Positions 1 through 5,578 of a stretch of 6,266 bases of DNA are shown in pieces. The stretch is taken from NCBI GenBank assembly GCA_036389715.1, contig DASVWH010000012.1, positions 1 to 6,266 of the forward strand, given 5' to 3'. Each line of letters begins with the position of its first letter. Position 1 is the first letter of the stretch. The notes beneath the pieces were generated by a model, which saw only the letters and a list, made by a program, of their open reading frames with translations, was not told the DNA's origin and made no database searches. The DNA is from DASVWH01 sp036389715 (GTDB taxonomy: Bacteria; Acidobacteriota; Blastocatellia; Pyrinomonadales; Pyrinomonadaceae). Made by a program: the position numbers and the translations under genes.

Positions 1-37
1 CCAAAAACATCTGTGCCTCGGTACGAAACTTTCTCAT
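1..37 (-). CDS. Start of a fourth operon gene, truncated by the window edge
   Basis: Only the first 12 codons are visible, reading MRKFRTEAQMFL, so no family can be assigned. The start is well supported: AAGGAGA (bases 45-51) lies 7 bases upstream of the ATG, one of the best ribosome binding sites in the window. The gap to the stop codon of the upstream secreted repeat protein is 76 bases and shows no hairpin followed by a T-run. The gene is therefore probably co-transcribed with the BlaI/M56/repeat-protein genes. The basic N-terminus (R2, K3, R5) could begin a signal peptide or a membrane anchor, but the visible part is too short to tell. Confidence 0.6.
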   Translation of the reverse strand, partial: MRKFRTEAQMFL

Positions 38-44
38 AACACTT

Positions 45-51
45 TCTCCTT
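45..51 (-). promoter_or_regulatory. Shine-Dalgarno site of the truncated left-edge gene
   Basis: On the minus strand the sequence is AAGGAGA, followed by a 7-base spacer and ATG at bases 37-35. It is the main evidence that a real gene begins here rather than a chance 12-codon open frame. Confidence 0.65.
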
Positions 52-113
52 GAGCCACTCCCTTAATAATGGTCCGGGTGGTTGATGGCGGCGCTCGGCC
101 GGTAATCACAGAA

Positions 114-1178
114 TCATTGAACGATGCCGTGAATGCGAAGCTCTATGAGCTGTTTCAAGGTCACGTCCGTAAAGCCTTTGGCCCTCACGCGGCGGATGAA
201 ATCAGTGTCAACTCCGTGAATCCTCAAGTTGACGGCATCGTGCGGCGAGATGGAAGAAAAGCCCGCGGCTTTGATCCCATTGACGAATTCAGGCGTGACG
301 TTGTGAATGCTGAACTCGATGAGCTGCTTGATCTGAAGATTATCGAAACCTATCGCGCGCATCCGGCGGATGAATTCCGGCGTGATGTTAAAGATGCGCA
401 TCTCAGTCAGCGTCTTCAGCGGCTGCGTTTCAAAACCCATCGCGCGCACTTCCTGGACATACTGGCTGTCAATGTTGAAGATACGCCCTTCGACCAGGTC
501 TTTGAAGGTCAATTTTTCGTACCCGGCCGCCCGCAGCTCGCGCGCGTATTCGCCCGTCACGTTAAAGATGCGCGCCTCGGCCAGGTCTTTAAACGTGAGG
601 CGGTCGTAGCCAGCGGCTTTTAAGTCTTCGATGGCTTTAATGTTGATGTCGAAGAGGGCCGCTTCAAACAGGTCCTCTTCGGACAGATTATCGTAGCCGC
701 GGCTGCGCATCGCCGCGATGAAACTCTGGCTCGGCGTTAAGGTCCAGTGCCCGGCCCCTCTGCCCTCGCGAAAAAAGCCTTCGCATTGAAAGGTCCCGGC
801 TTCACGCACCAGTTGAAAATTAACGTCCGTTCTCGCGCCGAAGGCCTGTTCGCGCGTCAGCCCTCTCAATTCGGTGAGAGCAATGCCGTTGCTGGAGTTA
901 GACTGACCGCCGCGCGCCGTCCGCCGGTGAATCGTCAACTGAACTTCGTCGGTATTCTTACGACTGAATTCGGCGACCCATTCTCCGCTGAGCGCGGCCT
1001 GTGCCGGAGAAGCCTGCGCCGGAGCATTAGCGCCAGCCCGATTTGCGCTGCTCGCACGGGCAGCAACGAGAGCCGAAGAGACGAGAAGGAGGCTCGACAA
1101 CAGCAGCCAACCGGCGGTGCGCATGTGCCTGTGGCTCATGGGATAAAACCGATCAATGAGTGTTGGGGCTTTCTTCAT
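114..1178 (-). CDS. Secreted protein with seven 29-residue helical repeats
   Basis: A 354-residue protein of unknown function. A basic N-terminus (KK at 2-3, RHMR at 17-20) is followed by a hydrophobic stretch at about 23-40 and a possible signal-peptidase site after ARA (41-43), so export to the periplasm is likely. A Ser/Ala-rich linker leads to a small domain at about 63-148 that looks beta-rich, from LSGEWVAEF to GAGHWTLTP. From residue 160 to the C-terminus there are seven units of exactly 29 residues, with glycines at 161, 190, 219, 248, 277, 306 and 335; the last unit is cut to 21 residues. Each unit looks like two short helices joined by a turn (xGYxxLxxKxL, then VTPEFI). The start is fixed by GGAGGAG 6 bases upstream. 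The gene lies 24 bases after the M56 gene, which carries the same repeats, and is surely in the same operon. A role as ligand, inhibitor or partner of the M56 protein is inference. I do not recall a named family for it. Confidence 0.9.
   Translation of the reverse strand: MKKAPTLIDRFYPMSHRHMRTAGWLLLSSLLLVSSALVAARASSANRAGANAPAQASPAQAALSGEWVAEFSRKNTDEVQLTIHRRTARGGQSNSSNGIALTELRGLTREQAFGARTDVNFQLVREAGTFQCEGFFREGRGAGHWTLTPSQSFIAAMRSRGYDNLSEEDLFEAALFDINIKAIEDLKAAGYDRLTFKDLAEARIFNVTGEYARELRAAGYEKLTFKDLVEGRIFNIDSQYVQEVRAMGFETQPLKTLTEMRIFNITPEFIRRMRAIGFDNLQIKQLIEFSIHNVTPEFVNGIKAAGFSSISPHDAVNLRIHGVDTDFIRRVRAKGFTDVTLKQLIELRIHGIVQ
117..701 (-). repeat. Seven tandem 29-residue (87-base) coding repeats
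   Basis: These code for residues 160-354 of the secreted protein. Six full units and one 21-residue unit follow each other with no insertions, which gives a strict 87-base period. The usual pattern is a G-Y/F pair, L at unit position 6, K at 9, L or A at 11, R-I-F/H at about 15-17, V/I-T/D at 19-20, F/Y-V/I at about 23-24, and R-A at the end. Bases have diverged far more than the protein pattern, which fits old duplication kept under selection for protein structure. Confidence 0.9.
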
Positions 1179-1184
1179 AATAAT

Positions 1185-1191
1185 CTCCTCC
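1185..1191 (-). promoter_or_regulatory. Shine-Dalgarno site of the secreted repeat protein
   Basis: Minus-strand GGAGGAG sits 6 bases before the ATG at 1178, inside the 24-base gap after the M56 gene's stop codon. It favours this start over the internal Met codons at residues 14 and 19, either of which would also leave a workable signal peptide. Confidence 0.75.
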
Positions 1192-1202
1192 GGTTTGAGT
1201 CT

Positions 1203-3341
1203 TCATCCTTTGTCAGAGTCTTCGTCGAGCAGGCCCGCATTCTTAAGGGAGATGAGTTGCTTGATACTGAGGTCTCCCAGGCGGCTCCTGACTTTGCGAA
1301 TGTATTCGGCCGTGATGCCGTTTGCGCGCAGGGAGACCAACTCCTTGGGCGATAGATTGCTGTAGCCCGCCGCGCGAATCCCGCTGATGAAGGCGGGCGT
1401 CACTTCGTGAACCGCGAACTCGATCAGTTGTTTCGCAGTCAGATTGGCGTAGCCCGCGTCGCGCAGTGTCTTGATGTATCCGGGCGTTATGTCATGAATG
1501 CGGAAAGCGGTCAGCTCTTTCGCCGACAGCTCGTTGTAGCCCGCCGCGCGTATCGCCTGAATGTAAGCCGGGGCGACACCTTGAATGGACATCGAGGCAA
1601 GCTCCTTCGGCGTCAGTCCGGCAATCCCGAGCGCGCGCAAACTCCTGACATAATCGGCGCTGACGCCCGCCGTTTTGAGCTTGATGAGTTCGTCAATCGA
1701 AAGATTCGCGTATCCGACGGAGGCCATCTCCTCTATGTAATCCTGCGACTTATCCTGGCGCTCCGAACTGTTTTCCTGCTGGTATGTAACATTCACCTGC
1801 GGATTGGCCGTCGGCTTTACCTGTGATGGGACTTCAGGCAGCCCCCCGAACTGGAAGCCTCCGACCGGGCCGGGCGCTGTCACGACGATATCTTGTTCCA
1901 CATCGGGTTCGGGAGGCGGGTCTATGTACAGCTTGACGGCATCATCGATTCCCCCGCCGCTTAAGGCCAACTCCGGCGAAACTTCACCGGCGGCATTTTC
2001 TCGTTTTCCAGCCGCTTGCTGTGCCTCCTGGCCCTGGACCAGCGCGCCGTTTCCGTGCTCCGAACTGCCCGCCGTAAAAGAGCCGCCGCGCGGTCCTTCC
2101 ATTTCGTCTTTCCGGTTATTCAGAGCTGTGTTTGAAGCCTGCGAATTGCGCGCTCCAATCACCGTCGGGCGAACGAGCGCCAGCGAGAGGAGCAGAACAA
2201 ATATCAGACCCGCGAGCCCCGTGGTCGCCACGCGCGAGACGGCGCCGCGCCTGTTTTCTTTGCTGAGAATAGCGAGCAGACGCCCCTCCAGTTGTGACTT
2301 GCGCGCCATCGCTACGCTCGTCGTCTGCGACCACTGGAAGACGGAGCGCTCCTGCATCGAGCGCGCGATCTCTAACAGATGGTGCGCGTAATCTGACGGC
2401 TTGGTTCCGATGCTGAGCACGTAATCGTCGCAGGCTTGCTCGCGTTCGACGCGCAGCCGTCGCGCGGCCATCCAGACGAAGGGATTAAACCAGTAAAGAG
2501 CGCACGCGACCTGCGCTATCGCCTGCGTCAGGCAATCCCGCCTGGCGACGTGCGTCAATTCATGCAGCAAGACCATCCGCCGCTGGTTCTCGGACCAGGC
2601 TTCGGCGTCGGCGGGCAACAGTACGGCGGGCCGCAAAATCCCGCACACAATCGGCATCAACGTCCGTTCGCTGCGCAAGAGCCGGACTCTGCTCTTCAAG
2701 CCGACCTCGGCCACGAGAGCAGAAAACAACTCCGTCAATGCAGGGTCTTTGAACTCTGCGGCGCGCCGCGCCAGCAAGTTAGTCGCACTCAATCCGATTA
2801 ATAGCCTGCACAGGAGCAACAGCGCCAACGCGGCCCACGCGAGCAGAGCCCAGTTAACCGGCTGTGCTAAAAGTGAGGGCCAGGCTTCCTGCGGCGCAGG
2901 CTGCGGCACAGACCTGGCAGGCTCTGGCAAAGACTCTTCAAGGAATCCCGAATCGCTCTGAAGCTCGGCCCTTTTTCTCACGCCGTCGCTCGCTTCAAAC
3001 GAATCCGGTAAGCGGCGCGCACTCTGCGTCGCCCGCCTTCCAAACACCTGCTCGCTCCCGCTCGATTCTTTCGCGGCTGGAACCTCCGGGACAGATATTC
3101 GTGCGGGCAAAATCGGCACTTCCCACGCCTTGATGACCGACAAAAAAGGCAGCAACAGCGCGGCACACAGCGCCAGCGTCCAGAGAAGATGGCGCGTTGC
3201 CGCCGAGAAGCGGCGACAGACCAGACAAAGCAAGGCGACGAACCCGAGCAATAAAGTCGCCTTGACGGCCGACACTGCAAGAAATAGAAGGAGGTCGAAA
3301 CTGTTGCCGTGCGACAGGATGGCGTTCCGAAAGTAATCCAT
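1203..3341 (-). CDS. M56 (BlaR1/MecR1-type) membrane zinc peptidase with repeat tail
   Basis: A 712-residue integral inner-membrane metallopeptidase. Membrane segments are visible at about 18-42, 52-70, 163-186 and 371-391. The M56 domain lies between the third and fourth: the zinc motif HELTH is at 260-264 and is followed by the conserved EREQACDDYVL (299-309), which should supply the third zinc ligand (E299 or E301). By the known BlaR1 topology this domain is cytoplasmic and cleaves the BlaI repressor when the outer part senses a signal. BlaR1 and MecR1 end in a penicillin-binding sensor; here there is none, and no SxxK/KTG-type motifs are seen. Instead residues 392-541 form a Gly/Pro/Gln-rich linker and 542-705 hold about six 29-residue repeats, predicted to be periplasmic. 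The loop between segments 2 and 3 (71-160) is also long and polar. The gene starts 2 bases after the blaI stop, with GGAAGG 9 bases upstream, so translation is probably coupled. The peptidase family is certain; the signal is unknown. Confidence 0.93.
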   Translation of the reverse strand: MDYFRNAILSHGNSFDLLLFLAVSAVKATLLLGFVALLCLVCRRFSAATRHLLWTLALCAALLLPFLSVIKAWEVPILPARISVPEVPAAKESSGSEQVFGRRATQSARRLPDSFEASDGVRKRAELQSDSGFLEESLPEPARSVPQPAPQEAWPSLLAQPVNWALLAWAALALLLLCRLLIGLSATNLLARRAAEFKDPALTELFSALVAEVGLKSRVRLLRSERTLMPIVCGILRPAVLLPADAEAWSENQRRMVLLHELTHVARRDCLTQAIAQVACALYWFNPFVWMAARRLRVEREQACDDYVLSIGTKPSDYAHHLLEIARSMQERSVFQWSQTTSVAMARKSQLEGRLLAILSKENRRGAVSRVATTGLAGLIFVLLLSLALVRPTVIGARNSQASNTALNNRKDEMEGPRGGSFTAGSSEHGNGALVQGQEAQQAAGKRENAAGEVSPELALSGGGIDDAVKLYIDPPPEPDVEQDIVVTAPGPVGGFQFGGLPEVPSQVKPTANPQVNVTYQQENSSERQDKSQDYIEEMASVGYANLSIDELIKLKTAGVSADYVRSLRALGIAGLTPKELASMSIQGVAPAYIQAIRAAGYNELSAKELTAFRIHDITPGYIKTLRDAGYANLTAKQLIEFAVHEVTPAFISGIRAAGYSNLSPKELVSLRANGITAEYIRKVRSRLGDLSIKQLISLKNAGLLDEDSDKG
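1227..1718 (-). repeat. 29-residue repeat array in the M56 protein tail
   Basis: These code for residues 542-705. Units start at 542, 571, 600, 629 and 658 with exact 29-residue spacing, and a sixth, degenerate unit starting at 687 is one residue short and lacks the G-Y pair. Typical halves are AGYANLTAKQLIEF and VTPAFISGIRA. Units 4 to 6 match units 5 to 7 of the neighbouring secreted protein position by position: unit 4 shares 17 of 29 residues with unit 5 of that protein. Confidence 0.9.
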
Positions 3342-3343
3342 AA

Positions 3344-3736
3344 TTACCGCCCTTCCTTCCTGGCTTGCTTGATGAGCTGCTCCATGCGCTCCAGTTCGCC
3401 GTCGGACAAACGCTCCTGCGAAATGTCGAGCAAAGCCGCGATGGCTTCTTCCGTCGAGTCGTCAAAAAAGGTTTGCAGGACGCGCCGGAGGGCCGACAGC
3501 TTTGCCCGCTCGCGCCCGACCGTTGGAGAGTAAACGTAACGCAGCCCGTCCTGCTTATGACGCAAGTGTCCCTTTTCTTCGAGCACACGCAAGAGCGCGC
3601 GCACGGCCGAGTAGCTCGGCGGGTCAGGAAGATTTTCCATCACTTCGGTCGCCGTCACTCGCCCGCGACTATAGACGATGTCCATGATCTGCTGCTCGCG
3701 CCGTGAGAGAGTATTGGCCGACTGCTTCTTCTTCAT
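3344..3736 (-). CDS. blaI: BlaI/MecI-family transcriptional repressor
   Basis: A 130-residue protein, the normal size for BlaI/MecI/CopY repressors. Residues 10-72 form the winged-helix DNA-binding domain: LSRREQQIMDIVYSRGRVTATEVM, then the recognition helix around PSYSAVRALLRVLEEKG (40-56), then the wing with GLRYVYSP (64-71). Residues 80-128 match the C-terminal dimerisation part, including LQTFFDDSTEEAIAALL. In the family this protein binds operator dyads as a dimer and is inactivated when the partner M56 protein leads to its cleavage near the end of the DNA-binding domain. The partner gene starts 2 bases downstream. The start codon is ATG at 3736, with another ATG 4 bases upstream in a different frame; the ribosome binding site is weak (GAGA-like). 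The repressor probably controls its own operon through the repeats at 3787-3820. The symbol marks the family; regulation of a beta-lactamase is not implied. Confidence 0.93.
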   Translation of the reverse strand: MKKKQSANTLSRREQQIMDIVYSRGRVTATEVMENLPDPPSYSAVRALLRVLEEKGHLRHKQDGLRYVYSPTVGRERAKLSALRRVLQTFFDDSTEEAIAALLDISQERLSDGELERMEQLIKQARKEGR

Positions 3737-3786
3737 TCATTCTCGCTTTCTCAAGAGAACTTGCTTCACTGCCGAAACAACCTTGA

Positions 3787-3820
3787 TGCTGGTTTTTTAG
3801 CACGTGCTGCTTTTTTAGCA
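3787..3820 (-). promoter_or_regulatory. Tandem 16-base repeats, candidate BlaI operator
   Basis: On the minus strand TGCTAAAAAAGCAGCA (3820-3805) and TGCTAAAAAACCAGCA (3802-3787) differ at one base and are separated by CG, giving an 18-base period. Each copy is an imperfect dyad, TGCT-N8-AGCA, and the junction forms a perfect 10-base palindrome, AGCACGTGCT. The first copy covers the proposed -10 element, so a bound dimer would block RNA polymerase. The sequence differs from the TACA/TGTA operators of staphylococcal BlaI. Assignment to this BlaI is inference from position and symmetry. Confidence 0.6.
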
Positions 3821-3841
3821 TCACCGCATCTCGAAAGTCAA
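3812..3841 (-). promoter_or_regulatory. Candidate promoter of the blaI operon
   Basis: Minus-strand TTGACT (3841-3836) matches the -35 consensus at five of six bases. After 18 bases comes TAAAAA (3817-3812), four of six matches to the -10 consensus. A pyrimidine-rich tract lies just upstream of the -35. The predicted start, near 3804, falls in the operator palindrome and gives a leader of roughly 65-70 bases before blaI. I see no other good promoter between here and the left edge, consistent with a single transcript for all four genes. Confidence 0.5.
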
Positions 3842-4220
3842 GAAGAAAAAAGAGAAATCTTGTTGCCCTGACATTTGCGCCAGCGGGCCTCTCAATGCGG
3901 GCCGCGCGGCCAGGCACTCGAAGCGCCTTGCCGCCGGAGCTTTCGATCTCTTAAAGGGTAAAACACCGCTGGCGGGAAATTCGTGTCAACAATTTCCAGG
4001 CAGAGGTGAAAGGGTGGCGGGGGTGACAGAAGGGGTAAGCGGGTTGGCAGCCGGGGCGGGCGCTGGAAAGCCCGCAGGGGCATGACCAAGCCAGCTTAAA
4101 CCTTGCGCAAAGGAGATGGCCCCGAGTGGTGGAGGAATCCTTATCCCCGGTCCGGCTCCGAAAGCCAGCTCCTTCTTTTCCAGCAACTTACGGACAATAG
4201 TGAAGCAGGGAGCACAGAGC
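3842..4220. other. Non-coding stretch, no gene supported
   Basis: This lies between the stop of the 161-residue protein gene and the blaI promoter. It contains a GCGGGC/GCCCGC stem (4056-4061 with 4070-4075, 8-base loop) with no T-run on either side, so it is not a convincing terminator. An open frame runs through part of it on the minus strand but begins with TTG, has no ribosome binding site, and encodes a Pro/Ala-rich product with no recognisable feature. I see no tRNA, mobile element or phage sequence. Confidence 0.5.
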
Positions 4221-4706
4221 CTAAACGGCAATCGCGGCCCCGATTTCGTTAATCATCTCGACTTCGCTGCCGCTGACCTGCGTTCCGCCGAAGCCGAAGA
4301 CGCCGCCCTCTTTGGCCGCCGACGCGACCTTGTAGGCGACGCCGATTATCCATCTCTTGTACTCGTCAGCCTCTTCTGCGCCCGCCTTTTTTTGCAGAAT
4401 CTCGGCCACCTGACGGCAGTGTGCCAGGGCCCTGCCGCCGACTTCGCTGACCGGGAGTTTTTCCGTCTGCCCGCGCGTGTCGTCCTCGGCGTTGGCGACG
4501 ATCTCGGCGACGACCGTGCCGACCAGCGAATCCTTCGCAGTTCCCTGCCCGCCCTCTATGATGGCATCGGCCACCGCCGACATCTCCTGGATAAAGCCCT
4601 CCTCTTTACTCGGCGCGGCCCCGACGACCGCGTAACTCACGAGCATCGGCGTTTTCAGCAGGCTCTTCCATTCTTCCGGCGTGAATTTCTCTTTAACACT
4701 CATCAT
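4221..4706 (-). CDS. Conserved protein of unknown function, 161 residues
   Basis: A soluble, probably mostly helical protein with no signal peptide or membrane segment. The N-terminal part is FTPEEWKSLLKTPMLVSYAV; the middle has acidic helices; the C-terminus has AAKEGGVFGFGG (130-141) and then VSGSEVEMINEIGAAI (144-159). The glycine-rich KEGG-x-FGFGG stretch next to a terminal helix is a pattern I recall from uncharacterised bacterial proteins, but I know no function for it. There are two adjacent ATG codons; GGGGGAA ends 4 bases before the first (4706) and 7 before the second (4703), so either can be used. It lies 45 bases after the DUF4126 gene on the same strand, with no terminator visible between them, so the two may be co-transcribed. 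A regulatory or stress role would be a guess. Confidence 0.8.
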   Translation of the reverse strand: MMSVKEKFTPEEWKSLLKTPMLVSYAVVGAAPSKEEGFIQEMSAVADAIIEGGQGTAKDSLVGTVVAEIVANAEDDTRGQTEKLPVSEVGGRALAHCRQVAEILQKKAGAEEADEYKRWIIGVAYKVASAAKEGGVFGFGGTQVSGSEVEMINEIGAAIAV

Positions 4707-4751
4707 TAGATTCCCCCATTGTCGTTCATCCCGGATCGTCGTTTGAGACTG

Positions 4752-5348
4752 TCAGGCGGCTCTACTTTTACCGCGTATTATGTCTCTTATCTTTCGCAGA
4801 TACCTGACGATTTTCGGCAATACGATAATTGAAACTATCACACCGGCGGCGACCACCACGAATAACAGCAGCGGGTAGAACGCGGCCAGGAATACAGAGC
4901 CGACGGCCAGGAGGTCTTCCAAGAGGCTAGCCGTAATGTTTGAGACGGGCTCGGGGCTCGTGTTGATGACGGCTCGTGTCGCCGCCTTGGTTCCGTGTGA
5001 GCTGAAGGCGAGCCCTCCGCCGAGCAGAAAGGCGACAGCCTGCACGCCTTTGTCAAACTCGCCAAACGAAGCGGCGGCCAGGACAGCACCGGCGGGGATT
5101 CTGATAAACGTATGAATCGCATCCCAGAGGCTGTCAACCAGAGGAATCTTGTCGGCCAGAAATTCGACCGCATAGAGCCCGAGGCCCACACCGATGACCC
5201 ACCAGTTGGTCAGAACGCCAAGCTGTCCCGGCAATTGAAGGTCCGCAAACCGGCCGAGCAGGCCGAGCGTAGAGACGGTTGCATACAGGTTTATGCCTGA
5301 TACCCACGAAGCTCCCATAGCGAGAGCAAGTGTGCTGATAAGGTTCAT
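4752..5348 (-). CDS. DUF4126 family membrane protein
   Basis: A 198-residue integral membrane protein of unknown function. Hydrophobic segments are visible at about 4-32, 49-65, 83-98, 103-117 and 146-178, followed by a basic tail (RYLRKIRDIIRGK, 182-194) that should be cytoplasmic. Family signatures seen are SGINLYAT (17-24), FLADKIPLVDSLWDAIHTF (63-81), the RIPAGA that follows, SHGTKAATRA (117-126) and NTSPEPVSN (129-137). I chose the ATG at 5348, because an in-frame start at 5426 would add 26 polar, Arg-rich residues unlike this family. There is no Shine-Dalgarno site before it; instead an extended -10 element ends 10 bases upstream of the ATG, suggesting a leaderless message. Family assignment is firm, function unknown. 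Confidence 0.88.
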   Translation of the reverse strand: MNLISTLALAMGASWVSGINLYATVSTLGLLGRFADLQLPGQLGVLTNWWVIGVGLGLYAVEFLADKIPLVDSLWDAIHTFIRIPAGAVLAAASFGEFDKGVQAVAFLLGGGLAFSSHGTKAATRAVINTSPEPVSNITASLLEDLLAVGSVFLAAFYPLLLFVVVAAGVIVSIIVLPKIVRYLRKIRDIIRGKSRAA

Positions 5349-5357
5349 GCGGCCATT

Positions 5358-5366
5358 AGTATAACA
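5358..5366 (-). promoter_or_regulatory. Extended -10 promoter element before the DUF4126 gene
   Basis: Minus-strand TGTTATACT contains the TGn extension and TATACT, five of six matches to the -10 consensus. No good -35 is seen, which extended -10 promoters often lack. Nine bases separate it from the ATG at 5348, so transcription would begin within a few bases of the start codon. Confidence 0.4.
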
Positions 5367-5578
5367 CTTCTCCGAATGCCGGATTTGAGAGAGCGTGCAG
5401 CGGCGCTGCCGGTCCGGGCTGCGCAATCCACATCCAGCCGGAGGCGTGCCCGGCAGCCGCGCCTGCCCTGAACAGATGAGCAGACACGCGCTCGATTAAG
5501 CCCGCGCTCAACCAAGTAAGGGCGTGAGGCCACGCGCCGCTTCATGGGCCCGCATCATTCTTGAGAACGGCTGGCCTG
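5367..5578. other. Spacer downstream of the NTF2-like gene
   Basis: Non-coding stretch between the stop codon at 5579 and the DUF4126 promoter element. No hairpin followed by a T-run is seen, and open frames here have no ribosome binding site or recognisable product. Confidence 0.45.

Noticed and set aside
69..623. A 184-codon open frame on the plus strand opposite the repeats of the secreted protein
   Set aside because: It mirrors the 29-residue repeat on the other strand, and its product shows the same period (recurring HPADEFRRDV-like pieces). It has no ribosome binding site, and the minus-strand protein explains the sequence fully.
117..1718. CRISPR array or satellite DNA
   Set aside because: The 87-base period has no constant repeat and unique spacer structure, and conservation is at the protein level in two genes.
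2995..3588. A 197-codon minus-strand frame overlapping the ends of blaI and the M56 gene
   Set aside because: Both overlapped genes have clear family matches in their own frames; this product is Arg/Ser-rich and unrecognisable.
4056..4075. GC-rich hairpin as a terminator
   Set aside because: The six-base stem is real, but no T-run follows on either strand, and it lies about 145 bases past the nearest stop codon.
3986..4231. An 81-codon minus-strand frame after the 161-residue protein
   Set aside because: TTG start, no ribosome binding site, Pro/Ala-rich low-complexity end and no recognisable feature.
4116..4709. A 197-codon plus-strand frame opposite the 161-residue protein
   Set aside because: It starts within an AAGGAGATGG stretch that looks like a binding site, but the ATG overlaps that site, and the product is a mirror of the conserved minus-strand gene.
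5349..5426. N-terminal extension of the DUF4126 protein by 26 residues
   Set aside because: The added residues are polar and basic, unlike the hydrophobic family start, and the promoter element lies inside this stretch.
5345..5545. A 66-codon minus-strand frame ending across the DUF4126 start
   Set aside because: The product is Arg-rich without a recognisable domain, with no ribosome binding site; only its last codons, overlapping the start, are of possible interest.
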